Both the position numbers and the translations under genes were made by a program. 47,653 nt of DNA, from the NCBI GenBank assembly GCA_018380885.1, contig JAGZSY010000040.1, positions 1 through 47,653 of the forward strand, in the 5' to 3' direction. Positions 1-8,191 of this stretch are shown here, piece by piece. The notes beneath the pieces were generated by a model, which saw only the letters and a program-made list of their open reading frames with translations, searched no databases and had not been told where the DNA came from. Position 1 is the stretch's first letter. Every line of letters begins with the position of its first letter. This stretch comes from Enterocloster asparagiformis (lineage in GTDB: Bacteria > Bacillota > Clostridia > Lachnospirales > Lachnospiraceae).

Positions 1-1
1 T

Positions 2-187
2 CCACCGATAGGAATTGTACTTTGTGCGGATAAAAGTGAATCTGTAGTAAAGTATACATTGCCAGAAAATGAAACACAGATTTTTGCGTCAAAGTATAAG
101 CTATACCTTCCAAGCGAAGAAGAGCTGTCACAGGAATTGCAAAGAGAGTACAGAGCATTGGAATATGATAAAGAAAAATCAAAATAA
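2..187 (+). CDS. C-terminal part of a YhcG-type (DUF1016) PD-(D/E)XK nuclease, cut by the window edge
   Basis: An open frame enters from the left edge and stops at TAA 185-187, giving 61 residues. It begins PPIGIVLCADKSES and continues through KYTLP and FASKYKLYLPSEEEL, which I recognise as the conserved end of the YhcG/DUF1016 family. Proteins of this family carry a PD-(D/E)XK nuclease domain in the C-terminal half and are common in defence islands and near type I restriction genes. The catalytic core lies mostly outside the window, so activity cannot be judged. The frame is AT-rich and followed by repeats and gene debris, consistent with an accessory region. Family assignment is from recalled motif similarity. 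Confidence 0.75.
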   Translation, partial: PPIGIVLCADKSESVVKYTLPENETQIFASKYKLYLPSEEELSQELQREYRALEYDKEKSK

Positions 188-229
188 CTTTACTTAAAGA
201 AAGTGTAATTTTTGTGGGAGGGTTATCGA

Positions 230-308
230 AAGGGGTAAATTTATTCATGAAGGGGAGATTTTCGTTCATAAGGGGTAAGAGGGAAAAATTGACGAAGAAA
301 TTTACCCC
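230..308. repeat. Iteron-like AAGGGG repeats with a distant inverted copy
   Basis: The hexamer AAGGGG occurs at 230, 250 and 270, exactly 20 bases apart, each followed by an A/T-rich stretch. An 11-base sequence GGGGTAAATTT at 232-242 is repeated perfectly in inverted form as AAATTTACCCC at 298-308. The 20-base period is close to two helical turns, so a protein could bind all copies on one face. It may be an operator or a remnant of a mobile-element control region. No gene in the window obviously uses it. Confidence 0.5.
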
Positions 309-360
309 ACCATTATGTAATGGGAATACTTTTGCCATGTAGTATAAAATATCCGTCCCA

Positions 361-642
361 CCGCATGTGGAGACGGTGGAGCTTTTATCCTACAAAAAAC
401 AGACAGTAATATCAACGTAGATGTGGACTTTGGTGAGGGACAAAGTGATAAAGGAGTACATACTTGAAAAGTATGGCTTCAAATTACAAACCGCTTACAT
501 TGCAGAGGTAAAACGGAGCCTTGGACTGCCAATGAACGATGCACCGAATGCAGTTGAAGAACTGAAAAATCCGAGGAAGCACCTGACAGAGGTTCAGGTG
601 GCTGCCATTAAAGAGCCATTGAAATATTTTGAAGTTATTTAA
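361..642 (+). pseudogene. Remnant of the 3' end of an RlmD/RumA-like RNA uracil methyltransferase
   Basis: Around 361-393 one frame reads HVETVELLS, the motif near the end of the methyltransferase domain in clostridial RlmD/RumA-like enzymes. A second frame (about 402-435) reads NINVDVDFGEGQ. The third frame, open from 421, reads KEYILEKYGFKLQTAYIAEVKRSLG and then DAPNAVEELKNPRKH, which I recall as the C-terminal extension of these proteins. The pieces are collinear but in different frames, so the gene is broken by small indels and lacks its N-terminal part. In Firmicutes the 3' end of such rum genes is a known integration target of conjugative elements, so this may be an integration scar. 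The 73-residue open frame is unlikely to be functional alone. Confidence 0.65.
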
Positions 643-788
643 TTCAGGCGAGAAATTCAGATAACTAAGGAAAGAGGTTACACATGAAAGACTGGGTGGA
701 AATTTAATTAATGTAGAATGGAAGCAATTGGAAGATGAGCTTGCGTTTATGAAGCCATTAAATAATTTAAATACATAGAAGAAAAGGT

Positions 789-1646
789 ATGAATACGAAT
801 AAAGTTAGAATAAGATTGGAAGAATTGAAGGAGTTATACGATATTGGGAAGAAAGTTAGTTTGATTACTGAGAATAGAAGGGCGACAACATTAAGATCAG
901 CAGAAGCTGAAAAAATAGTGGAAAAAGTCTTGTTACACTGCAATAGTATAATTGAATTATTTTGCATAGGTCTAACGGATTATACAGAATTAGATTTTGC
1001 GTTAATTGCTTCGGCAGCAAGAAATATAATGGATTGCGGGAATGTATATTTTTATATTTCGGAAAGAGGTATTTCTGAAGAAGAGGTGAATTTCAGATAT
1101 AATTTACAACTCTTGAATTATGATAAAAACATTAAAGATATTTTTCGAAAATTTGGTTTTCCTATGGATAGTTTTAAGATGAGGCTTAATTATTTTAGCT
1201 TTGTTGTAAAAGAGATCAAGGACAGTAGTATTTATCTAAATGCTAGCAATAATGAAAAAAGTATGATACTTTCAGGAAAACAATTTTTTAAAAGGAAAAG
1301 AGTTGATATTTTTAGTCAAGATTTAGAATCAGCCATTTTTAACATGCTATCTAATAGCGTACATAGTTTTTATATTGGCCTAAGTAATAATTCGATAAAA
1401 ACTCCCGGTGTATTTGCAAGTTTTATCGACCCTTTAATGCTATGTATTGTCTCTATAGAAACTACGCTAATATATACTGCTAACATTTTAAATGATTATT
1501 TATTATTGAGAAGACAGTTAAGCAAAAAAGTGACAAAAGAAGAAAGGGATAAGATTAAGAGGTTGAGGAGCATAGAATATCTGATTGATTATTTGGATAT
1601 TCAAAAAAATGAATTTGATAAAGATATATTTAATACAGGGTTTTAG
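789..1646 (+). CDS. Hypothetical AT-rich protein, 285 residues
   Basis: I do not recognise this protein. It starts at ATG 789 (MNTNKVRIRL) about five bases after AAGAAAAGG, a weak ribosome binding site. The first ~50 residues are charged and probably helical. A hydrophobic stretch lies near residues 212-240 (SFIDPLMLCIVSIETTLIYTA), which could be a membrane helix or a buried helix, and the tail is strongly charged. Low GC and isolation between remnants suggest recent acquisition. A distant relation to the DUF5677-like all-helical family is possible but not shown. Cargo of a mobile element is the best contextual guess. Confidence 0.55.
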   Translation: MNTNKVRIRLEELKELYDIGKKVSLITENRRATTLRSAEAEKIVEKVLLHCNSIIELFCIGLTDYTELDFALIASAARNIMDCGNVYFYISERGISEEEVNFRYNLQLLNYDKNIKDIFRKFGFPMDSFKMRLNYFSFVVKEIKDSSIYLNASNNEKSMILSGKQFFKRKRVDIFSQDLESAIFNMLSNSVHSFYIGLSNNSIKTPGVFASFIDPLMLCIVSIETTLIYTANILNDYLLLRRQLSKKVTKEERDKIKRLRSIEYLIDYLDIQKNEFDKDIFNTGF

Positions 1647-2179
1647 GTACATAAGGAACGGGATTACAAACTTCAACTTGTACATGTTTACTCGTTTTTA
1701 TAAATATTTCCTAATGGTTTTCAGCTCACGTGTGGAGAAGTTAGGAGACTGTTTTGGGGCCTGAGCAGGCTCTTTATAACAAGCTGCGTACCATCAGCCT
1801 TGGACAAGACGAGATATTGGAATGAGCTATTATTTTTGAGCTTGCTTCCATGCTTATTTTATGTAGGCGGGCCTTAAAAGGTACGTTTTGACACAGTTTC
1901 TATAGAAGGTGTGAGGTTGATTTTTCAGAATTGGTTTTCTGCGTTGAGGGATGGCAAGGGGACTAGGCTGAAATTACAGTCATTCTCCGGCGCTGGAGCA
2001 GCCGGGAAGCCCCCCTGGCGTATGGGGCAGCCAGCAGGACCTGGTTCCCCATGCCCCCTATCATTCTTTTAGAATATTCTCATACCTCCCTCCCGCCAAA
2101 CAGCGAAATCCCAACATAAAATCCCTTTTCCTGATCCGCTATCTGTTTTTATCATATTTGATACCCACCAACGCGCCCA
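1647..2179. other. Gene-poor stretch with coding debris
   Basis: No complete gene is visible in these ~530 bases. A short frame near 1756-1826 reads LGPEQALYNKLRTISLGQDEILE before a stop, which looks like the end of a lost protein, but I cannot name it. A GC-rich block around 2010-2060 contains ATGGGG and CCCCAT arms that could form a loose hairpin. Base composition shifts here from AT-rich to the GC-richer ABC genes, so this is likely a junction between pieces of different origin. Confidence 0.4.
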
Positions 2180-4003
2180 TCAGCCCGCGTTTTCAAACTG
2201 GCTCTTATGGAGCGCGGCATAGAAGCCGTTCTGTGACATTAGCTGTGCGTGGGTGCCACGCTCCACAATGTCACCGTTTCGCACCACGAGGATCAGATCG
2301 GCATTTTGAATGGTGGACAGGCGGTGGGCGATTACGAAACTGGTTTTTCCCTTCATCAGCTGCGACATGGCCTTTTGAATCTGTACCTCGGTGCGGGTGT
2401 CAACGCTGGAGGTGGCTTCGTCCAATACCAGAATAGCCGGGTCGGTCAGCATGGCTCTGGCGATGGTCAAAAGCTGCTTTTGCCCCTGAGAGACACCTGT
2501 GCTTTCGCCGGAAAGTACGGTGTCATAACCATTCGGAAGGGTGCGGATGAAGTGGTCGCATTGAGCGGATTTGGCGGCGGCCACGATTTCCTCCCGCGTG
2601 GCGTCCATTTTGCCATAGGCGATATTTTCCGCGATTGTCCCCTCAAAAAGCCAGGCGTCCTGAAGCACCATACCGATATGGCGGCGCATCTCTGCCCGCG
2701 GCATGGAGGTGATATCCTGACCATCAATCAAAATGGAACCGCTGTTCAGTTCATAGAACCGCATGAGCAAATTGACAAGCGTTGTCTTGCCGCCACCGGT
2801 AGGGCCGACGATGGCCACCATTTCATTGGGCTTTACCTCCAGATTTAAATTTTTGATGAGGGTTCGTTCCGGGGTGTAGCCAAAGCACACATTACGGAAC
2901 AGGACATGGCCTTTGGAAATGGCGTGGGCAGAACCGTTTTTGCAGGGGATTTCCTCTTCTGCGTCAAGCAGGCTGAACGCTCTCTCCGCACCTGCGATCG
3001 CTGCCTGCATCGAGGTGATCACGTAGGAAGCGCCGGTCACCGGTTCGGCGATTTGGTTGACAAACTGTAAAAATGCCTGCACAGCGCCAAGGGAGATGGC
3101 GCCTCCCAAGGCCATGCCGCCTCCAAGCACGGCAGTGGCGATAAATCCAAGCTGACCTAAGAAACGGATGGCGGGATAAATGGCATAGTCAGCGAATTGC
3201 GCTTTGCGCTGTGCCTTGAACTGCCATTCATTTAAGGCTTCTGCTTCCTTCAGCAGGGGTTCCTGCTGGTTAAACAGCTTAACGATCCGGTTGCCAGAGT
3301 ATATTTCTTCAATCTTGCCGCTTAGCGCACCCATGGAGGCCATATTTTCTCCATAGGCTTTTTGCGCGAGACCGGAAACATATACGGTGGCCGCCATGCT
3401 CAGTGCAAGAGAAATCACCACAACCAGAAAGAGCTTGGGACTCAACGCCAGCATAGCGATTGCAGTGAGGACAATCGTAAAAACAGAGGATATGAACTGC
3501 ATAAGGCCCACCTGCATGACGTAAGACACTTTTTCCAAATCATTGGTAATCCGGCTCATAATGTCGCCAGCCTTATGGGTGTCAAAGTAACGCAAAGGCA
3601 GGCGGTTCAACTTGGCGCTGACGTCCCTGCGGAAGGAGAGCACGAATTCCTCCCCAACGCTGGCTGTAACATACTGCTGGACATAGGTGAGCAGGCTGCT
3701 CACCAGGAAAATAACAGTCATAATGAGCAGCGGCATACCAAGGGCCAGCATAGCAGTCTGGAACACGCCCGCCGAGCCGTCAAATGTCCGGATTGCGGCC
3801 ACCAGCCGGTCTATGCCAAGCCCCATTGCCAACGGCATGGCGGTAAACGCGGCAGAACTGAGCAGTGTGGCAGCGGCGACGATGATTAACTTCTTTTTCT
3901 GATGCGCCATGCGATGAAAGAGCCGGCGGACAGTCACTATGGTGTCCTGAGGAATATCCTCGTTTTGAGTGGTATTTAGAGTGATGTTTCTATTTTCTTT
4001 CAT
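2180..4003 (-). CDS. ABC exporter half-transporter (catalytically competent subunit)
   Basis: A 607-residue fused membrane-plus-ATPase protein of the type IV (multidrug-type) exporter family. Hydrophobic helices fill residues ~38-340. The ATPase domain has Walker A GPTGGGKT at 400-407, a Q-loop (VLQDAWLF), a divergent signature VSQGQ at 504-508 in place of LSGGQ, Walker B with catalytic Glu (LVLDEA, ~525-530), and the H-loop His in AHRLST. A degenerate signature with an intact Walker B/Glu is the usual pattern of one member of a heterodimeric exporter. The partner gene ends three bases upstream and carries the complementary degeneracies. Substrate unknown; drug, peptide or lipid are possible. 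Because the partner is truncated, the pair is probably non-functional. Confidence 0.9.
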   Translation of the reverse strand: MKENRNITLNTTQNEDIPQDTIVTVRRLFHRMAHQKKKLIIVAAATLLSSAAFTAMPLAMGLGIDRLVAAIRTFDGSAGVFQTAMLALGMPLLIMTVIFLVSSLLTYVQQYVTASVGEEFVLSFRRDVSAKLNRLPLRYFDTHKAGDIMSRITNDLEKVSYVMQVGLMQFISSVFTIVLTAIAMLALSPKLFLVVVISLALSMAATVYVSGLAQKAYGENMASMGALSGKIEEIYSGNRIVKLFNQQEPLLKEAEALNEWQFKAQRKAQFADYAIYPAIRFLGQLGFIATAVLGGGMALGGAISLGAVQAFLQFVNQIAEPVTGASYVITSMQAAIAGAERAFSLLDAEEEIPCKNGSAHAISKGHVLFRNVCFGYTPERTLIKNLNLEVKPNEMVAIVGPTGGGKTTLVNLLMRFYELNSGSILIDGQDITSMPRAEMRRHIGMVLQDAWLFEGTIAENIAYGKMDATREEIVAAAKSAQCDHFIRTLPNGYDTVLSGESTGVSQGQKQLLTIARAMLTDPAILVLDEATSSVDTRTEVQIQKAMSQLMKGKTSFVIAHRLSTIQNADLILVVRNGDIVERGTHAQLMSQNGFYAALHKSQFENAG

Positions 4004-4006
4004 GAT

Positions 4007-5230
4007 TTACGCCCCTCTTTCATTCATTTGGCTTTCGGCAATGGCTCGGTACACCCCGCAGGTTTGTAAAAGCATATCATGGGTGCCAATCCCCACCAGA
4101 CGTCCCTTATCCAATACTAAAATCTGGTCGGCGTCCATAATGCTGCTGACGCGCTGGGCAATCACGAGCTTTGCGGGAGTCTTAACGCTTTGGCGGAGCG
4201 CTATACGCAGGGCGGCGTCGGTTTTCACATCCAGGGCTGAAAAACTGTCGTCAAACAGGAAAACATCTACTTTTTTGACCAGAGCGCGGGCAATGGAAAG
4301 CCGCTGCCGCTGACCGCCGGAAAAATTGGTTCCACCCTGCGCAACTGGGGAGTCTAAACCCTTGGGGAGTCCTTTGACAAAGGTTTCCGCCTGTGCGATG
4401 CGCAGCGCTGTCCAGAGCTCCTCGTCGGTAGCCTGCTCCCTTCCCATCCGCAGGTTATCTGCAATGGTGCCGCTGAACAGGAATGCCTTTTGCGGTACAC
4501 ATCCGATTCGCTCGCGCAGGGCCTGCTGGGAAAGAGCGCGTATATCCGTGCCGCCTATGGTGATACTGCCGTGCTGAATATCATGGACGCGCAGCAGTAA
4601 ATCTGCAAGGGTACTCTTGCCGGAGCCGGTACTGCCGATCACGGCGGTGGTCTGCCCTGGCAGCATTTTAAAGGAAAGATCATGGATGACCGGCTCCTCC
4701 GCACCCGGATAGGAAAACGTTACATGGTTGAAGGCAACGATCGCGTTTTCCGGCTGTTTCAATGTCCTCACGGGTACAACACCGTTGTCTTTGATCGCGG
4801 GCTCCGTATCGAGCACCTCCTGCAGGCGGCCCAGGCATGCAAGGGTTTTCGGCAGTGTGGTGAATACGGCTGCAGCTGAGATCAGATAGCCCATGGTCAT
4901 AGTGGTGTATTCAATCACGGCGGTAATCTGCCCTACCGCCATCGTACCCTTCAGGGAAAAGGCGCCGCCCAAACCGAGGATCACAAGCATCACAGCCCCC
5001 ATCGCAAGCCAGACCAAAGGGGTCGCTACGGCAAAGAGCCGGTTTAGACGTATCATGTTTTCAGCGTAGTGTTCATAGGCTTTGCCGGAGCGGTGTTCCT
5101 CGTAGACTTCGTTGCCAAAGGCCCGAATGACCCGGACGCCGGTAATAGATTCCCGAACCACCTTGTTGATGTGGTCAAGCCGCCTTTGGATGCTGCGGGA
5201 GAGCGAGTTGGATTTTTTAAGAAGGAACAC
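4007..5230 (-). pseudogene. ABC exporter half-transporter, N-terminally truncated
   Basis: The open frame (GTG at 5230) encodes 407 residues, whereas family members are about 570-600. The sequence begins in the middle of the membrane domain, just before the conserved RESITGVRVIRAFG segment, so the first three or so membrane helices are missing. The reading frame extends upstream only to about 5255 (HSLLASVFLLKK) before an in-frame TAA. The ATPase domain is intact: Walker A GSTGSGKS (199-206), signature FSGGQ (303-307), Walker B FLFDD (324-328) with Asp instead of the catalytic Glu, and Gln359 replacing the H-loop His. These are marks of the degenerate site in a heterodimer with the downstream gene. 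The 5' break looks like a deletion or recombination junction. A short functional product is unlikely. Confidence 0.8.
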
Positions 5231-5405
5231 AGAGGCCAGGAGCGAGTGACAATTCGTATGATTTTAAAGACGATTCTTTAAGTCCGGTAATAAGCCCGCA
5301 CAAACAATTTTTAATTTCTGTGGCGCAGGATTAGGTGACTCATTTAGTTGCCGAGAGCGATGAGGGCATGACGAAGAATTGCGGTGATATCATCATGAAG
5401 CATGA

Positions 5406-6118
5406 AGCTTTTTTAATAATTTCGCAGGAATTCAGAAGGTCGTTTTGATTGGCCATTCCCTGTCGCCTGTTGACTGGGATTACTTCGCCGAGGTTGCTTC
5501 ACGAGTGGCCGGTTCGAAAGAAGTTCAATGGTTTTTTGGGTGCCATGGACTGCGTGATCTGGAAAATTTGCAGACTTTGCTTGAAAAACTTGATATTGCG
5601 CGTTCATCTGTGTTTGTTTTTCGGGCAGATGATATTACTGAAACACCAATAAAAAATGTATCTGATATACCTGTGCTTCAGAAGGAGGAAAACGGAAAAC
5701 ACGCAGCAGATTGTCAGCCGATGGCCAGTAGATCTCAGAAATCACAGACCGATCGTTTAAGATACTCAATCAGAAAAACGGAGAATTGGTTTATGAAGTA
5801 ATGGTTTCTTCTCCGATCAGCGACGCCTTTTTCACACCATTCGGTGAATACATAATCGCAATCATCCGTGGTATTGATCCCGGAATCTTACTTTTTGGCG
5901 TTAAAGATAACCGATGGTGTTTTATTGGCGAGCTCGAAAGCATGCGGCACCAAAGTCTTATAAATTTCAGATTACGTCATGCTTTTTTGACTCGTCAGTC
6001 AATTATATTTGTCTATAATAACCGTGTTCGGATATATGATCTCCAGGATGGAAGCCTCACTTCCAATAGAAGCGTGCAAGGCGCCAGTAAAAGAGGGGTA
6101 ATAAATAACGGCAAATAG
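5406..6118 (+). pseudogene. Decayed AbiH-like / beta-propeller-like protein fragment
   Basis: From ~5421 one frame reads IQKVVLIGHSLSPVDWDYF followed by WFFGCHGLRDLENL. A GHS..D motif in the last part of the protein is typical of AbiH-like abortive infection proteins. The frame is then lost. Around 5717-5785 another frame reads LSADGQ, a TAG stop, then ISEITDRSFKILNQKNGELVYEV, which continues in the open frame to 6118. The tail has repeated strand-rich units (FGEYIIAII, RVRIYDLQDGS) like WD40 propeller blades. At least one frameshift and one nonsense codon separate the parts, and the N-terminus is absent. Whether the two halves were one protein is inferred from collinearity. The first-half family call is moderate. 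Confidence 0.6.
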
Positions 6119-6178
6119 AAATGAGAGGTCATTTAAGTGCTGTTTGTCGTAAAAAACGGGATATTGGCAATCTAAAAT

Positions 6179-6207
6179 TTGGAATATTTGGAAATCTGTG
6201 ATATTAT
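6179..6207 (+). promoter_or_regulatory. Candidate promoter for the HNH-NUDIX-SWIM-MBL cassette
   Basis: TTGGAA (6179-6184) and TATTAT (6202-6207) are separated by 17 bases, a good match to a housekeeping promoter. It would leave a leader of about 180 bases before the HNH gene, which contains two copies of ATATGATA (near 6279 and 6297). No competing promoter is stronger nearby. Confidence 0.4.
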
Positions 6208-6394
6208 GTCTAATAGTGACGGATGTAATTGATACTTGAACAAAATTTTGTAAAAATGTGATAAATCGCACGAGCGGGATATGATATCGATTCAAATATG
6301 ATACATTAGATAATAAAAATACATTGGCGGGAGGCTCTCGAACAGCCGTGTTAGAGTATGATAATACGTAAATTGCAGTAAGTCTGGAGGAAAA

Positions 6395-7288
6395 ATGAAA
6401 TTTAATCCCAAAATTAACATAGGAGATAACCTGACAAATGATGAGTTGCACCGCCTATTTAAATGCGGAAATATGGGCGGTATGCGGCGTTCAAAGAAAA
6501 CAGGTACATTGGTTATTATTTCCGATCACACAAAGGGCTTTTATGATGATGTATGGAAAGACGGAATTCTGTATTATACTGGAATGGGAAAAAGTGGTGA
6601 TCAGGTTTTGGAGGGGAACCAGAACAAAACCCTTTATTATGCAGAAACCAATGGTATAGAAGTCCATTTATTTGAAGTATTAGAGAAATCTGTCTATACA
6701 TATAAAGGAATTGTCAAACTTGCAGCGCAACCATATCAAGTAGCTCAGAGAGCGATTGACGGAAAAATGAGGAGTGTTTGGATATTCCCGGTGAAGCCTG
6801 TTTTAAATACAGAGGATGCTGCATTGGAGGCATTAGAGAGAGAAGTTGTAACGCTTCCCAATACAGAGTTGAATAGAAGGCTGAAGGCGAATCGCAAAAA
6901 TAGAGAGCCAAAGACAGTAGAGACGACGGTGTATTATAGGGATCCATACTTAAAGGAGCTGGTAAAGCGTATTGCGAATGGGAAATGTCAATATTGTGGA
7001 GAAGCGGCCCCGTTTATTGACAAGAATGGGGAGCCATATTTGGAGGAGCATCATGTCAAATGGCTTTCAAAAGGAGGAAGTGATACAATAGACAATGTGG
7101 TTGCAATCTGTCCAAATTGCCATTCAAAAGCCCATGTATTAGATGATGAGATCACGAAAATTACGCTGGTAAATGTAGCCAAGCATAATGAGAAGCGGTG
7201 GAAGCGCTTGTTAGCCTATGAGAAGAAAATAGATCAAGGTGTTTGGGAAACACAAAAAGCAAAGAAGGAAAACGATGAACACAATTAA
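6395..7288 (+). CDS. HNH endonuclease with N-terminal SRA-like (ScoMcrA-type) domain; probable modification-dependent restriction enzyme
   Basis: A 297-residue protein starting after GGAGG at the proper distance. Residues ~5-135 resemble the SRA/YDG-like domain of ScoMcrA-type enzymes: IGDNLTNDELHRLFKCGNMGGMR, then a long strand-rich part with GILYYTGMGKSGDQ. Such domains read modified bases. Residues ~195-250 form a zinc-type HNH domain: CQYC (198-201), the catalytic EHH (218-220), and CPNCHSKAH (239-247). The combination is that of type IV restriction, cutting DNA that carries foreign base modifications. The gene overlaps the NUDIX gene by 14 bases and heads a four-gene run. Phosphorothioate versus methyl/hydroxymethyl specificity cannot be told from sequence alone. 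Confidence 0.85.
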   Translation: MKFNPKINIGDNLTNDELHRLFKCGNMGGMRRSKKTGTLVIISDHTKGFYDDVWKDGILYYTGMGKSGDQVLEGNQNKTLYYAETNGIEVHLFEVLEKSVYTYKGIVKLAAQPYQVAQRAIDGKMRSVWIFPVKPVLNTEDAALEALEREVVTLPNTELNRRLKANRKNREPKTVETTVYYRDPYLKELVKRIANGKCQYCGEAAPFIDKNGEPYLEEHHVKWLSKGGSDTIDNVVAICPNCHSKAHVLDDEITKITLVNVAKHNEKRWKRLLAYEKKIDQGVWETQKAKKENDEHN

Positions 7289-7661
7289 CGTAGTGGCTGC
7301 GGTCATAAAACATAAGGGAAAAATATTTGCGACACAGCGCGGATACGGCGAGTTTAAAGACGGCTGGGAATTTCCGGGTGGTAAAATAGAACCAGGCGAA
7401 ACGCCGGAGGAAGCGCTGGAACGTGAAATAAAGGAGGAGCTAAATACTGAGATCGAGGTTCTCGATCTGATCGATGTCGTAGAATATGATTATCCCGCGT
7501 TTCATTTGAGGATGAGCTGCTATTGGTGTGGCATTATTTGCGGGAATTTCGAACTGTTGGAGCACAAGGCTTCAAGGTGGCTGAGCCGCGATGAACTCTA
7601 TACGGTTCCATGGCTGCCTGCGGATACGCAATTATTGGATAAGATAGAAAAAGAGATGTAA
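7275..7661 (+). CDS. NUDIX hydrolase (MutT-like)
   Basis: I choose ATG 7275 (MNTINVVAAV), preceded by AAGAAGGAAAAC, over an upstream TTG; it gives 128 residues, the usual MutT length. The NUDIX box is at ~37-59: GGKIEPGETPEEALEREIKEEL, with the metal-binding REIKEE core. The family hydrolyses nucleoside diphosphates linked to another group, and close relatives clean oxidised (deoxy)nucleotides. WLPADTQLL near the C-terminus is typical of MutT/CtfA-like members. The overlap with the HNH gene implies translational coupling. In a defence setting it might alter nucleotide pools or remove a signalling nucleotide; that part is inference. Confidence 0.88.
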   Translation: MNTINVVAAVIKHKGKIFATQRGYGEFKDGWEFPGGKIEPGETPEEALEREIKEELNTEIEVLDLIDVVEYDYPAFHLRMSCYWCGIICGNFELLEHKASRWLSRDELYTVPWLPADTQLLDKIEKEM

Positions 7662-7696
7662 ACAAAAGATAATAAAAATGGGAAAGGACAATACGT

Positions 7697-8134
7697 ATGG
7701 GACTAATTGAACTTGCCAGCGGTAATTCGGTGTGGCGCGGTATAGATTATTATCATGATAAAAAGGTAGTCTCATGGGAAAAGGCTGGCCCGGATTCCTA
7801 TAAAGGTATTGTATCAGGTAGTGGCGACAATCGTTATACCGTTTATATTGATAAGCAGCATCCGAGAAAGTCAACCTGCAACTGCCCGTTTGCCCAGGGC
7901 AGGCGCGTAATTTGCAAGCATATGTTGGCCCTGCTATTCACTGCGGAGCCGGACGTTGCCGATCAATTCCTTAGGGAAGTGGAGGAGTATGAAGCAGAGA
8001 ACGAGGAGAGGGAACGACAACACTATGAAGAGTTGGAGCGTTATGTAAAAAGTCTTTCAAAGTCACAACTACAGGAGCAGCTATTAAATGCACTTTTAGA
8101 ATTGGAAGAACGACAGCATTACGACCTATTTTGA
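7697..8134 (+). CDS. Small SWIM zinc-finger protein
   Basis: A 145-residue protein, ATG after GGAAAGGACAATACGT. The SWIM signature CxCxnCxH is seen as CNCPF...VICKHMLAL at residues ~60-78. SWIM domains bind zinc and mediate DNA or protein contacts; small single-domain versions occur beside helicases and in mobile or defence loci. The segment before the finger (SVWRGIDYYHDKKV...YTVYID) is the usual strand-rich lead-in. The C-terminal ~60 residues are highly charged and probably a coiled coil (VEEYEAENEERERQHYEELERY). No catalytic site is present, so it is likely an adaptor for the neighbouring nuclease or MBL protein. Confidence 0.85.
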   Translation: MGLIELASGNSVWRGIDYYHDKKVVSWEKAGPDSYKGIVSGSGDNRYTVYIDKQHPRKSTCNCPFAQGRRVICKHMLALLFTAEPDVADQFLREVEEYEAENEERERQHYEELERYVKSLSKSQLQEQLLNALLELEERQHYDLF

Positions 8135-8191
8135 AAATCATGATCACATATGAGGATATGAGTTAGGAGGAAACCACAGGGGGGATCACAA

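Noticed and set aside
2249..2848. 199-residue plus-strand frame opposite the ABC ATPase gene
   Set aside because: It is antisense to a clear ATPase domain, lacks a ribosome binding site and shows a shadow-frame composition.
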